Below, piece after piece: positions 18,446 through 30,963 of a DNA stretch of 64,000 nt. A model generated the notes under the pieces. It saw only the letters and a list, made by a program, of their open reading frames with translations, did no database searches and was not told where the DNA came from. The stretch is taken from contig PLFD01000030.1 of NCBI GenBank assembly GCA_003136635.1, positions 56,155-120,154 of the forward strand, written 5' to 3'. Position 1 is the stretch's first letter. Each line of letters starts with the position of its first letter. A program made the translations under genes and the position numbers. The DNA comes from a candidate division FCPU426 bacterium. Lineage in GTDB: Bacteria > Oederibacteriota > Muellerivitia > Muellerivitales > Muellerivitaceae.

Positions 18446-19654
18446 CTAATTTGAGAATTTGTTTTTGACCGCCATAATTGCGTCCATGCTTCTATCAAAC
18501 GCCGCAATCACGGTCGGATCGAAATGGCGGCCCGTGCCTTCTTTGATGATATGCATGGTTTCATCCATGGAGAAAGCGGGTTTATAACAACGCTTTGTGG
18601 TGAGAGCGTCAAACACATCGGCTAAAGCCACAATACGTCCATAGAGCGGAATATTTTCTCCAGCTAAGCCGTGGGGATAACCAGACCCATCCCATTTTTC
18701 ATGATGGGTCACCGCAATTTGTTCGGATACTTTTAAAATATCGGCCTTGGCGTTTTCAAGAATTTTTCCCCCGATAAGGGTGTGATTTTGCATTTCTTTA
18801 AATTCTTCGGCTGTTAATTTGGCGGGTTTCAGAAGAATAGAATCCGGCACTCCCAGCTTGCCGATATCGTGCATGGGCGACGCAAAACGAATATTTTCCA
18901 CTTCCGTCTTTGAAAGACCCAGCCCTTCGGCCAAAATCGCGGAGTATTGGCTCATACGCTGGATATGCACAGCGGTATCGTCATCTTTATATTCAGCGGC
19001 AACCGATAAGCGAAAAATAGTGTCTAAATAAGCTTCTTTCAATTCATGCGCCAGCAAAGTGTTTTTAATGGAAACCGCGGCCTGACTGGCCAACGAAAGG
19101 GCCAAAGTTTCGAAATGTTTGCTGAAAGGAACCGCTGTTTTACCTTTTCGAGCGTTGATCAGTTGAAGCACACCCGCCACGTTGCCTGAACTGTCTTTCA
19201 GGGGAACCATTAACATACTTTTGGTACGATAGTTATTTTTTTCGTCAAAGGATCTGTTAAATCGATATTCACGACCCTTGGGAATTTTGTAGGCGTCTGG
19301 AATGTTTAAGATCTTTCCCGTGACTCCCACATAACCCGCCAGAGAACTTTTATCCAGCGAGAGATAAAATCCCGTAAAGCTTTTGGTAGCCGTGACGCCT
19401 TCTCTTTTTTCTTTATCACGAGCTCTTTTTTCTAATACTACATTTTGGCTGAGGGCAAATCGAAGCTGATTTCCTTCTCTCACATAAAGACTTCCCGCTT
19501 CGGCGTTGGTGAATTCCCGGCTTTCGGTCAAAATCAACTCTAAAAGCTCATTAAGACTATGTTGTTCGGAAAGAGCGATCCCAATACGGTTAAGCGATAG
19601 AATCTGTTCTTGAAGTCCTTTAGTCGAAATGGATTTAGTATTAAGTTTGGCCAT
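18446..19654 (-). CDS. GAF + HD-GYP domain c-di-GMP phosphodiesterase-like protein
   Basis: HDIGKLGVPDSILLKP, HHEKWDGSGYPHGLAGENIPLYGRIVALADVFDALT. Confidence 0.88.
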   Translation of the reverse strand: MAKLNTKSISTKGLQEQILSLNRIGIALSEQHSLNELLELILTESREFTNAEAGSLYVREGNQLRFALSQNVVLEKRARDKEKREGVTATKSFTGFYLSLDKSSLAGYVGVTGKILNIPDAYKIPKGREYRFNRSFDEKNNYRTKSMLMVPLKDSSGNVAGVLQLINARKGKTAVPFSKHFETLALSLASQAAVSIKNTLLAHELKEAYLDTIFRLSVAAEYKDDDTAVHIQRMSQYSAILAEGLGLSKTEVENIRFASPMHDIGKLGVPDSILLKPAKLTAEEFKEMQNHTLIGGKILENAKADILKVSEQIAVTHHEKWDGSGYPHGLAGENIPLYGRIVALADVFDALTTKRCYKPAFSMDETMHIIKEGTGRHFDPTVIAAFDRSMDAIMAVKNKFSN

Positions 19655-19695
19655 AATGATCCTCGAAGTTTAGCAGTCAGTCCTTATGTTCTTCT

Positions 19696-20109
19696 TTATA
19701 ACAGTTTTTGACGCACGACTCTAGGGACTGCCTGAGGTTTTAGCTGCTGATTTACAAAAACCAACACTTGCCGGGCATCCGCAATCAACCGGCGGGTGCC
19801 TTTTAAACGAAATTCATAGGTGATAGTCAGGGAACTGTGGCCAACTTTAGACACCCAGCCTGTCCCAATCATGATGTCTTCAAAATGAGCCGGAGAACGG
19901 TAATTAATTTCCACATGGGCCATCACCGTCCAAAGTTTAGTAGAACGGGACTGTTTATAAGAAAATCCCATTTTTTTCGATATGGCATAGCGGACTTTTT
20001 CGAGAAAGCGGATAAATTCAGTGTTATTTACAATTCCTTGATAATCCGTTTCATAGGACATGATCGGTAATTGAACACTCACTTTTTGCTGGGCTTTAAA
20101 GTTTTTCAT
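19696..20109 (-). CDS. Acyl-CoA thioesterase, YbgC/4HBT hotdog family
   Basis: SYETDYQGIVNNTEFIRFLEKVR, VEINYRSPAHFEDIMIGTG. Confidence 0.8.
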   Translation of the reverse strand: MKNFKAQQKVSVQLPIMSYETDYQGIVNNTEFIRFLEKVRYAISKKMGFSYKQSRSTKLWTVMAHVEINYRSPAHFEDIMIGTGWVSKVGHSSLTITYEFRLKGTRRLIADARQVLVFVNQQLKPQAVPRVVRQKLL

Positions 20110-20133
20110 GGGTCTCAGTATAAAGCGGCCAAG

Positions 20134-20156
20134 CCCACAGTGCTAGAGACTGTGGG
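20134..20156. terminator. Hairpin (CCCACAGT-GCTAGAG-ACTGTGGG)
   Basis: Perfect 8-bp stem between two minus-strand CDSs. Confidence 0.5.
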
Positions 20157-20281
20157 GGTTTGTCTTAGTGAACCATTACCTGTAAATGATAAAAAGTTTA
20201 AGTGTTTTTAAACACAGTATTCAAAGAACAAAAACTTTGACACTGGTTTTTAAAGCAATATTTTCGGATTTTTATTAGATG

Positions 20282-22999
20282 CTATTCCAGCAGATCATCC
20301 GCGTTTGATGGCGGGACAGGTTTGGGTGCAGGCGGAATAGGAGGGGTAGCCGGTTTCAAATTAAGCAGGGCGTCTAAAGAATCGGCTAAGGGTGGTTTAG
20401 GCGCGCCAGGCATACCTGCTGGCGGCGGTACAGGAACTACAGGCTTTGGAATCTGTGATGAAACAGGAGGTGTCGGTACAGAAGGCGCTCCCCCGGGTTT
20501 AAGTCCGGGAGCTGTAACCGATGGAATTTTTCCAGAAATAAGCGCATCCAAAATACCGGCTGCGGGAACTGGCTTGGGCGAAGCTGAAATGGGCGCAACT
20601 GGCTGGGGCGCCACTGGAGGCAAAACCGGTATTCCCGCGGATGGCGGTTTTGCTCCCACAGTCAACCCAGCGATCGGGGGTAAAGGAGGAAGAGCAGAAC
20701 CAGCAGACGTCATGTCGCCCAAAGGCGGTTTTGCGCCTACAGTTAACCCAGCGATGGGAGGAAGAACGGTCATCGGAACGGATGGCGTAATCCCCGCAGG
20801 AGTTACGGCTGAAGTTCTGATCGAAGCCGTGGTTCCCAAAGAAGCGGGCCCGGTTATCGTACTTTTAATTACGGGTGAACCCGATATTGTTGGCGCAGAA
20901 ACTTCCGTAGATTTCTTTGTGGAAAATGTCAAAATCAATTTGGTTCCAATATCTGCTTTTTCAGCTACAGCCGTTCCACCATGAGCGATCAAAATAGTTT
21001 TTACCAAAGCCAGTTTGAGCCCCGTCCCCGCCAATTGCGGAGAAGCCGGGTGTTTGGGGTCGTAAAACTCGTCGAATAATCGGGGTAACCCTTCGGGAGT
21101 TACCACCAAGCCCGGATCTTGAACCGTCACTTTCACCTTATCTCCCACAGGTTCCACCACGATGGAAATAGTTGAACCCTTGGGCGAATCTTTTATGAGC
21201 TGAAGATAAAGAACGTTCCACAATTGGATCATGCGTCGGCGCACTACAGGTACCTTGGGCAACCCCGGTTTGGCTTCTACTTTAAATTTGAGATTTTTGA
21301 GTTCGGTCTGAGTTTGGAAATTAAACGCGAATGTTTCAATTTCAGAGGCCAGGTTAACTTCTTCGGTTTTGGCGTCTTTTTGTTCGATTTCCACCTGATA
21401 AATATCAACTAGGTCATTGATAAATTTTTCCAGACGGGCCGAACGGTTGATGACCATTCCCAAAAATTCCTGCTGTTTCTCATTAACTCCGCCCTGACCA
21501 GTGCCAATGACGGAAGAGACATAACCCTTGATGATCGCCAACGTGTTCTTGAGCTCTTCGGACATCGTACGAATAGCCGCCGCTCGAACCTGCGACACTT
21601 GAATAGGCGTCACGGCCGAGGCCGCGCTCAAAGCTTTAACTTCCGCTTCTTTTAGCTGGGTTTGCATCTGAACGTACTTCCCTTGAAGCGCGTTCAATTC
21701 TAATTGAGCGTTTTGGATCTTTTCTAATTCACTTTTTAAACGTCCTATTTCGGTTTTAGCCTGCTCATTTTGATTGCGTAATCCCTCTGACATGCCCTTT
21801 AAGGCTTCCAATTCTTTTAGCTTATCGGTTAACTGTTGAGTTTTTTCCTGGGATTCACTTTGATACTGACGGGTTTGCCGTTGAAAACTACTGAGCTGAT
21901 CATTCACGCCTTGAACTGCCGCTGATTTCTCTTTTTGAATTTTTTCATGATAAAGCGCTAAGGCTTGAACAATTTGTCCCGCTTCATCGCTGCCGAAGGA
22001 TCTGACCACTTCAGGAGTCAGGGTCACGCCGTCTTCTGACGCAGCCAGAATGACATTCACAACCCGGCGGAATGGGGCGGCTAAAAGAGGAGACGCGACC
22101 CCTGCCCCGATACAAAGCAGGGCCACTGCCAAAGCAAAAGCCAAACCCATAGGCGACATCGCCAATTCAGACCAATCTTTGGGAACTGAGGTTGCCGCCG
22201 CCACTGGCGCCGAAGTCGTGACTGCCTGTTGAAATACGTGAACCACGCCAAAGGTGCCGAAACCTAGATAACCATAAACCGCTTCACTGCCGTCACCACT
22301 GGACACCGCACCGCTTTTTTTAGCCGTTAAATCGGTTTGAACCGTATTCAGCCAAACTTCATGTTGGGGATTAAAATCCGTATTAAGTTTGGAAGGATCG
22401 GAGTGATAAAGAAATTGGCCCGAACCTCCATCCAAAATAAAATATTGACCGTTGGAACTTTTACCTTTGAAAAAATTGGCGACATTTAAAATCACTTCCG
22501 CAAAAGACTCGTTGACCAAGGGAACGGCAAAAATAAAAGCGGGATAGCCTAACCGGCTGGTATAGAACTCATAATTTTGAGTTCCATTTTTTTTGAACTT
22601 CGACACAATCTTCGCGAATTCTGGATCAGATGAATAGTTAGTTCCGATTAAAGATGATCCAACCGGCACCGTTCGGAGGGCCTGGCCCTTGGGGTCAACC
22701 ACCACCACGCCCGAAACACCCGAATGCGTATTTATAAAACTCTGCATGTCGATGGAGGTGCGATGAGCGGCTAAAGAAGTCGCGTCGGCATTCGTGTTTT
22801 TGATAGCGTTGAATAACGAAGAAGCAATTGTCTGAACTTCTGTTTCCTGCTGCTGCACATTAACCGGAGCGGAAATAGCGGCAACCGGCGCTGGTGCCGG
22901 CGAACCCTCGTTCATCATTGTATAAAAATAAAAACTCGCTAAGCCCACCACCGGCAGAATGCCGGCTAAAACAAAAGCGAGATAAACCCTACTTTTCAT
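20282..22999 (-). CDS. PDC-sensor membrane histidine-kinase-like protein lacking the canonical H-box; Pro-rich C-terminal tail
   Basis: TM-flanked extracytoplasmic domain, coiled coil, TMSEELKNTLAIIKGYV in place of SHELRTPL, GTGLKLALVKTI; PPIAGLTVGAKPP twice in the tail. Confidence 0.75.
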   Translation of the reverse strand: MKSRVYLAFVLAGILPVVGLASFYFYTMMNEGSPAPAPVAAISAPVNVQQQETEVQTIASSLFNAIKNTNADATSLAAHRTSIDMQSFINTHSGVSGVVVVDPKGQALRTVPVGSSLIGTNYSSDPEFAKIVSKFKKNGTQNYEFYTSRLGYPAFIFAVPLVNESFAEVILNVANFFKGKSSNGQYFILDGGSGQFLYHSDPSKLNTDFNPQHEVWLNTVQTDLTAKKSGAVSSGDGSEAVYGYLGFGTFGVVHVFQQAVTTSAPVAAATSVPKDWSELAMSPMGLAFALAVALLCIGAGVASPLLAAPFRRVVNVILAASEDGVTLTPEVVRSFGSDEAGQIVQALALYHEKIQKEKSAAVQGVNDQLSSFQRQTRQYQSESQEKTQQLTDKLKELEALKGMSEGLRNQNEQAKTEIGRLKSELEKIQNAQLELNALQGKYVQMQTQLKEAEVKALSAASAVTPIQVSQVRAAAIRTMSEELKNTLAIIKGYVSSVIGTGQGGVNEKQQEFLGMVINRSARLEKFINDLVDIYQVEIEQKDAKTEEVNLASEIETFAFNFQTQTELKNLKFKVEAKPGLPKVPVVRRRMIQLWNVLYLQLIKDSPKGSTISIVVEPVGDKVKVTVQDPGLVVTPEGLPRLFDEFYDPKHPASPQLAGTGLKLALVKTILIAHGGTAVAEKADIGTKLILTFSTKKSTEVSAPTISGSPVIKSTITGPASLGTTASIRTSAVTPAGITPSVPMTVLPPIAGLTVGAKPPLGDMTSAGSALPPLPPIAGLTVGAKPPSAGIPVLPPVAPQPVAPISASPKPVPAAGILDALISGKIPSVTAPGLKPGGAPSVPTPPVSSQIPKPVVPVPPPAGMPGAPKPPLADSLDALLNLKPATPPIPPAPKPVPPSNADDLLE

Positions 23000-25550
23000 T
23001 CTCGTCTCCATCCGCTTCTTTAGGAACATTGATAACTGAAACTAATCGGTCGTCATCGCCTAACTTAATCAACCGCACTCCCTGGGCTAAACGCCCGGTA
23101 GTTTTAATTTCCTTCACTCTTTGACGAATCACCTTACCGGTTGCCGTCATGGCGATAATCTCGTCCTCGTTAGCTACCGTTAAAATGCTGATAGCCTGCC
23201 CATTTTTAGCGGTCGTTTTGATGTTTAGGATACCCTTACCACCCCGGCCTTGTCTGCGGTAAGCGGATAAATTTGTTCGCTTGCCGAAACCTTTTTCGGT
23301 AGAAGTGAGAAGTGATTTACCCTCTTCAACCAATACCATGCCGATGACCAGATCGTTCTTGGCCAAACGAATGCCTCGCACGCCCTTGCCGGCACGCCCT
23401 ACTTCCCTTACCTGCTTTTCGGGAAAACGAATGCTCTTTCCCTGTCGGGTGGCAATGATAATTTCTTTCTTGCCGTCGGTAATTTCAGCCGAAACCAATT
23501 TGTCACCCTTGCTTAAGGTAATGGCAATAATACCGCCTGCCCTGGGCTTGTCGAAAGCCGAAAGCAACGTATTTTTGATAAGGCCTTCTGCAGTTGCCAG
23601 CAAAACACTGCTCTTGTCATTGAATTCTTTCACGGGAAGAACCGCTGAGATTTGCTCTCCCTCGCCTAGTTTGAGCACGTTGGCCAAGGCCGTTCCTTTA
23701 GCCTGGCGTGAGGATTCGGGAATTTCGTAAACCTTTAACCAGTGAATCTTACCCATATTGGTAAAGACCAACAGGTAATCGTGGGTCGAAGCCGTATACA
23801 TCTTTTCAATAAAATCTTCTTCACGAACCGTGGCGCCCGCCACACCCTTTCCGCCGCGGCGTTGCTTTTGATAGCTATCCGTCGGCAAACGCTTTATATA
23901 TCCGCCATGCGAAAGGGTAATCACCGCTTGTTCGTCTTCAATCAAATCTTCAACTTTCAAGTCTTGAGCCTTGCCGATAATTTCGGTACGGCGCGGATCG
24001 GCGAACTTGTTGCGGATTTCGGTCAGCTCTTCTTTAATGACCTGCCACAATTTCTTTTCTGAACCCAAAATACCCTTGAGAATTTCGATGGTCTTAATGA
24101 TTTCTTTGTATTCTTCTTCGATCTTTTTAATTTCCAAATTGGTCAATTGGCGCAATTGCATTTCTAAAATGGCCTGAGACTGAATGGCGGAAAGTTCGAA
24201 GTTGGCAATAAGCGCTTGTTTGGCTTCATCGGTTGTCTTAGAAGCCCGGATGGTCTTAATGACTTTATCCAGATTATCGAGAGCAATACGCAAACCTTCT
24301 AAGATATGCGCTCGCTTTTCAGCTTTTTCTAAATCAAATTTGGTACGGCGGATGACCACTTCTTTGCGGTGTTCTAAGTAGTGGTATAGCATGCCTTTAA
24401 GATTTAAAACGCGAGGTTGTCCAGCAACCAACGCCAGCATAATGATACCGAAGGAAGTGCGTAAGGAAGTTTGCGTCATTAAATTGTTGAGAACCACTTG
24501 AGCGTTTCCGTTACGGGAAACTTCGATAACCACGCGCATACCATCCCGGTCCGATTCATCGCGTAAGTCGCTGATGCCTTCCATTTTTTTGTCACGGACC
24601 AACTCAGCGATTTTTTCAATCAATTGAGCTTTGTTAACTTGATAAGGCAATTGGGAAATAATGATTCGTTCACGGTCTTTTTTATCGACTTCAATGCTCG
24701 CCTTCGCCTGCATGCGCACACTGCCGCGACCCGTGGTATAAGCGTCATGAATGCCTTCACGGCCTAAAATATAACCGCCGGTCGGAAAGTCAGGCCCTTG
24801 AATAAACTTCATTAAATCTTTCACAGTCGCTTCGGGATGCTCAATAAGCTGGAGCAAAGCGTCCGTCACTTCGCCTAAATTATGAGGCGGAACGTTAGTC
24901 GCCATGCCCACCGCGATACCGGTGGAACCATTAACGAGAAAATTAGGAAACGCACAAGGCAGTACCAGCGGCTCCTCACGGGTGTTGTCGTAGTTGGGCA
25001 CAAAATCGACAGTGTTCTTGTCGATATCACGAAGCAGTTCTTCTGACAAGGGAGACATGCGCACTTCGGTATAACGTTCGGCCGCAGGAGGATCGCCATC
25101 GATGGATCCAAAGTTACCCTGACCGTCCACCAGTACATAGCGCATGGAAAAGTCCTGCGCCAAACGAACGATGGTGTCATAAACCGAAGCCGTTCCATGC
25201 GGATGATAGTTACCCGTCACGTCACCGGTTACTTTGGCTGATTTGCGATAGGGTTTTTTAGAGGTCAAACTTAAGTCATGCATGCCCATGAAAATACGGC
25301 GATGGACTGGTTTTAAACCGTCACGAACATCGGGTAAAGCGCGGCCTACGATAACGCTCATGGCGTAATCAAGGTAAGAGTCTTTCATTTCATCTTCGAT
25401 ATCCGTCGTAATAATGTTTCCGCGGTTAATATCCCCGCCGTCACCACCGTCCGCCAAAGCTTTCACCGGCGGAAGATCGTCGTTGCCGCCGGCGCCGCCT
25501 GGAGCCGGAGCACCTTTAGGATTTTCTTTATTCTTTTTTGCCTTAGCCAT
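22989..25550 (-). CDS. gyrA: DNA gyrase subunit A
   Basis: YLDYAMSVIVGRALPDVRDGLKPVHRRI, catalytic RYTEVRM, GyrA box QRRGGKG. Confidence 0.98.
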   Translation of the reverse strand: MAKAKKNKENPKGAPAPGGAGGNDDLPPVKALADGGDGGDINRGNIITTDIEDEMKDSYLDYAMSVIVGRALPDVRDGLKPVHRRIFMGMHDLSLTSKKPYRKSAKVTGDVTGNYHPHGTASVYDTIVRLAQDFSMRYVLVDGQGNFGSIDGDPPAAERYTEVRMSPLSEELLRDIDKNTVDFVPNYDNTREEPLVLPCAFPNFLVNGSTGIAVGMATNVPPHNLGEVTDALLQLIEHPEATVKDLMKFIQGPDFPTGGYILGREGIHDAYTTGRGSVRMQAKASIEVDKKDRERIIISQLPYQVNKAQLIEKIAELVRDKKMEGISDLRDESDRDGMRVVIEVSRNGNAQVVLNNLMTQTSLRTSFGIIMLALVAGQPRVLNLKGMLYHYLEHRKEVVIRRTKFDLEKAEKRAHILEGLRIALDNLDKVIKTIRASKTTDEAKQALIANFELSAIQSQAILEMQLRQLTNLEIKKIEEEYKEIIKTIEILKGILGSEKKLWQVIKEELTEIRNKFADPRRTEIIGKAQDLKVEDLIEDEQAVITLSHGGYIKRLPTDSYQKQRRGGKGVAGATVREEDFIEKMYTASTHDYLLVFTNMGKIHWLKVYEIPESSRQAKGTALANVLKLGEGEQISAVLPVKEFNDKSSVLLATAEGLIKNTLLSAFDKPRAGGIIAITLSKGDKLVSAEITDGKKEIIIATRQGKSIRFPEKQVREVGRAGKGVRGIRLAKNDLVIGMVLVEEGKSLLTSTEKGFGKRTNLSAYRRQGRGGKGILNIKTTAKNGQAISILTVANEDEIIAMTATGKVIRQRVKEIKTTGRLAQGVRLIKLGDDDRLVSVINVPKEADGDENEK

Positions 25551-25592
25551 GTCGTTCCTTAATTCAAATTTAAATTTTCAAGATTTATAAAA

Positions 25593-28545
<2,953 letters not shown>

Positions 28546-28698
28546 ACCAACCTTCCCTACAGATATTAAAGAAGTTGGTATAGTGCCGATTTCCACAACA
28601 GCGTTATGGAAAATTGATACATATCAACCCTTTACCTTGTTTTTAAAAAGGCCTGCGACGATTTTTCATCTAGCCCTACCTCAAATAAAGACTTCGCG

Positions 28699-29832
28699 TT
28701 AAACTGCCGCCGAAAGTTTCGCCGGTCCTTCTTGCATCATACGGACTTGTCCAACTTCCACTTTGAAGATCCGAGCCTTACTGGATGCCGCCGCAAAATC
28801 CGCTGCCGCCGTTCCTGTTAAAAAGGCCTGACCTCCCTGCTGTAAACGATTCAGAAAAAACGCTTGTCTCTTTTCGTCTAATTCAGCCATCACATCATCA
28901 AAGAGTACTAATGGCGCGGTGTGGCATCCCTCTGCTAAAATTGACAATTGCGCCAGCTTGAGCGCCAAAGCACCCGTTCGCTGTTGACCCTGACTTCCAA
29001 ACTTGCGAAGCATTTGTCCGTTCACCCACAAACCCAGATCATCCCGATGCGGACCAACAACCGAAATACCCCTTGCTATTTCTTCTCGCCGGCCTTTAGT
29101 TAAAGCGGCCAGCATTTTTTCTCGTAAAGACCCTTCAGCACCATCCACTTGAAAAGAGGGCTCGTATCGTACCTCAAACTTTTCTGCGCCACCTGTTAAG
29201 TCATTTAAAGCTTCGCCCGCGCACCGGGACAATTTGCCCGAAATTTCAAACCGCCGCTGCATAATCGCCGCACCATATTCAGCAAGGGGTAAATCCCAAA
29301 TGGCTAATTGGCTTTCTAAGTTTGACACCCTCTGACGCAAAAGCGAATTGCGCTGTTTGAGCGTTCGGTCATATTGCTGCAAGTACGCCAAATACCCAAC
29401 ATCCATTTGAAACATCATCGTATCTAAATAACGCCGCCGTAATGACGGACCGCCTTTGACTAAAAACAAATCGTCTGGCGAAAACACCACTGCCGGCAAG
29501 CGCCCTAAAAGGGAAGAAAGCTTCTTTTGCTTTTTGCCGTTCACCAACAAAGTCTTTGGTTTACTTTTTCGCATCTCTAGGCGAATTTGCTCTTGGCCTT
29601 CTTCGCGTTGTAATACACTTTCAATCGCAGCCGCTTCTTCACCAAACTGAATCATTTCATCATCAACTGCCGCCCGAAACGACCGAGTGGTCGATAAACA
29701 ATAAATGGCTTCTAAAACATTAGTCTTTCCCTGTGCATTCGACCCTAAAAGCAAATTCAATTGAGGATGAAACTCCACCTCCGTAGACTGGTAATTTCGA
29801 AAGTGGGAAAGCCGTAACGAACAAACATGCAC
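28699..29832 (-). CDS. recF: DNA replication and repair protein RecF
   Basis: LRLSHFRNYQSTEVEFHPQLNLLLGSNAQGKTNVLEAIY, GSQGQQRTGALALKLAQL, LFDDVMAELD. Confidence 0.97.
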   Translation of the reverse strand: MHVCSLRLSHFRNYQSTEVEFHPQLNLLLGSNAQGKTNVLEAIYCLSTTRSFRAAVDDEMIQFGEEAAAIESVLQREEGQEQIRLEMRKSKPKTLLVNGKKQKKLSSLLGRLPAVVFSPDDLFLVKGGPSLRRRYLDTMMFQMDVGYLAYLQQYDRTLKQRNSLLRQRVSNLESQLAIWDLPLAEYGAAIMQRRFEISGKLSRCAGEALNDLTGGAEKFEVRYEPSFQVDGAEGSLREKMLAALTKGRREEIARGISVVGPHRDDLGLWVNGQMLRKFGSQGQQRTGALALKLAQLSILAEGCHTAPLVLFDDVMAELDEKRQAFFLNRLQQGGQAFLTGTAAADFAAASSKARIFKVEVGQVRMMQEGPAKLSAAV

Positions 29833-30125
29833 TCATCAACCTCGCGGTATAAATCATTCAAAACAACAAACAGGAACAATGAGCTAGGGAAGAGGCTTTT
29901 CAGCCATAAAACTTGTTACAAACGCTTTTTCAGCAACTTTCGCTTTACCTAAACCAGTTAAAAATAGTTCAACAATGAAGCCTTATTATAAACTTCAGAA
30001 ACAAGAAATACATGGTAAATGTGTTGTTTTTTATAGCGTTTTTAAGGGGGCTGTTTTTAAATTGCACAATAAATTAAACAATTTTATCAATTTTTTGGGT
30101 TCACTAAATTTCAAATTGCGGTAAA

Positions 30126-30141
30126 TGTTCCACATGGAACA
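30126..30141. promoter_or_regulatory. parS-like site TGTTCCACATGGAACA
   Basis: Near-perfect 16-bp palindrome close to the chromosomal parS consensus TGTTTCACGTGAAACA, in the rsmG-recF intergenic region. Confidence 0.7.
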
Positions 30142-30234
30142 TTAAAAAAAACAGAAGATTTTTATAATTACTAAAAAATTTTGAATACAAATAAAAACTG
30201 AAAGAATAAAATTTATAAAAAGCGTTGATAAAGA

Positions 30235-30963
30235 TTAAAGCGGTTGCTTGGATGGTTGACCAATGGCGCGAGGGTAAATATCGGATGTTGGCGCTTTTTT
30301 TTGAATGATCACATAATAGCGTTTCTGCGTTGTGCCGGGCAAAAAGTAATCCACAGTTTTAATAATTTTAGCATTGAGTATTTGAAGGGCTTTTTCGGCT
30401 TCGTTTAAGCGAGAAACTTGATCTTCGGTCATCCAATTCACAAGATATCCACCGGTCTTGAGTAGGGGAATAGCGTATTCCAAAAGCACTCGAAGATCAG
30501 CAACCGCTCTAGCCACAATGCCATCGTATTGCTCACGGTAACCGAGATCCCGACCCGCTTCTTCGGCCCGACCTGTGAGGGTTTTGGCCTTCATGCTGGC
30601 GGCCTGCAGACATTCTTCGAGCGCTTTTGTCTTTTTACCTACAGAATCAAGCACGTGCATCTCTATCTGGGGAAAAGCTGCTATTAAAACTACCCCAGGA
30701 AACCCACAACCCGTTCCCATATCCATCCAACGACTAGAATCGGTCACCAATGGCTTCAACAGGGGCAAAACAAAAGCTGAATCAAGGATGTGAAAGGTAA
30801 GAACCTGATTGTCCTCCACCCAACGGGTAAGATTAAGACTTTCGTTAATGTGGAGCATCTTTTGAGTGAATAGCGTTAAGGCAGTGACTGCCTGTGGAGT
30901 AAAAAATAACGAAAGGTCTTTCGAATCTAGAGTTTCTTGAACCTTGGCTGATGTCAGACTCAA
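30235..30963 (-). CDS. rsmG: 16S rRNA (guanine(527)-N7)-methyltransferase
   Basis: MDMGTGCGFPGVVLIAAFP; overlaps the mnmG 3' end. Confidence 0.95.
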   Translation of the reverse strand: MSLTSAKVQETLDSKDLSLFFTPQAVTALTLFTQKMLHINESLNLTRWVEDNQVLTFHILDSAFVLPLLKPLVTDSSRWMDMGTGCGFPGVVLIAAFPQIEMHVLDSVGKKTKALEECLQAASMKAKTLTGRAEEAGRDLGYREQYDGIVARAVADLRVLLEYAIPLLKTGGYLVNWMTEDQVSRLNEAEKALQILNAKIIKTVDYFLPGTTQKRYYVIIQKKAPTSDIYPRAIGQPSKQPL

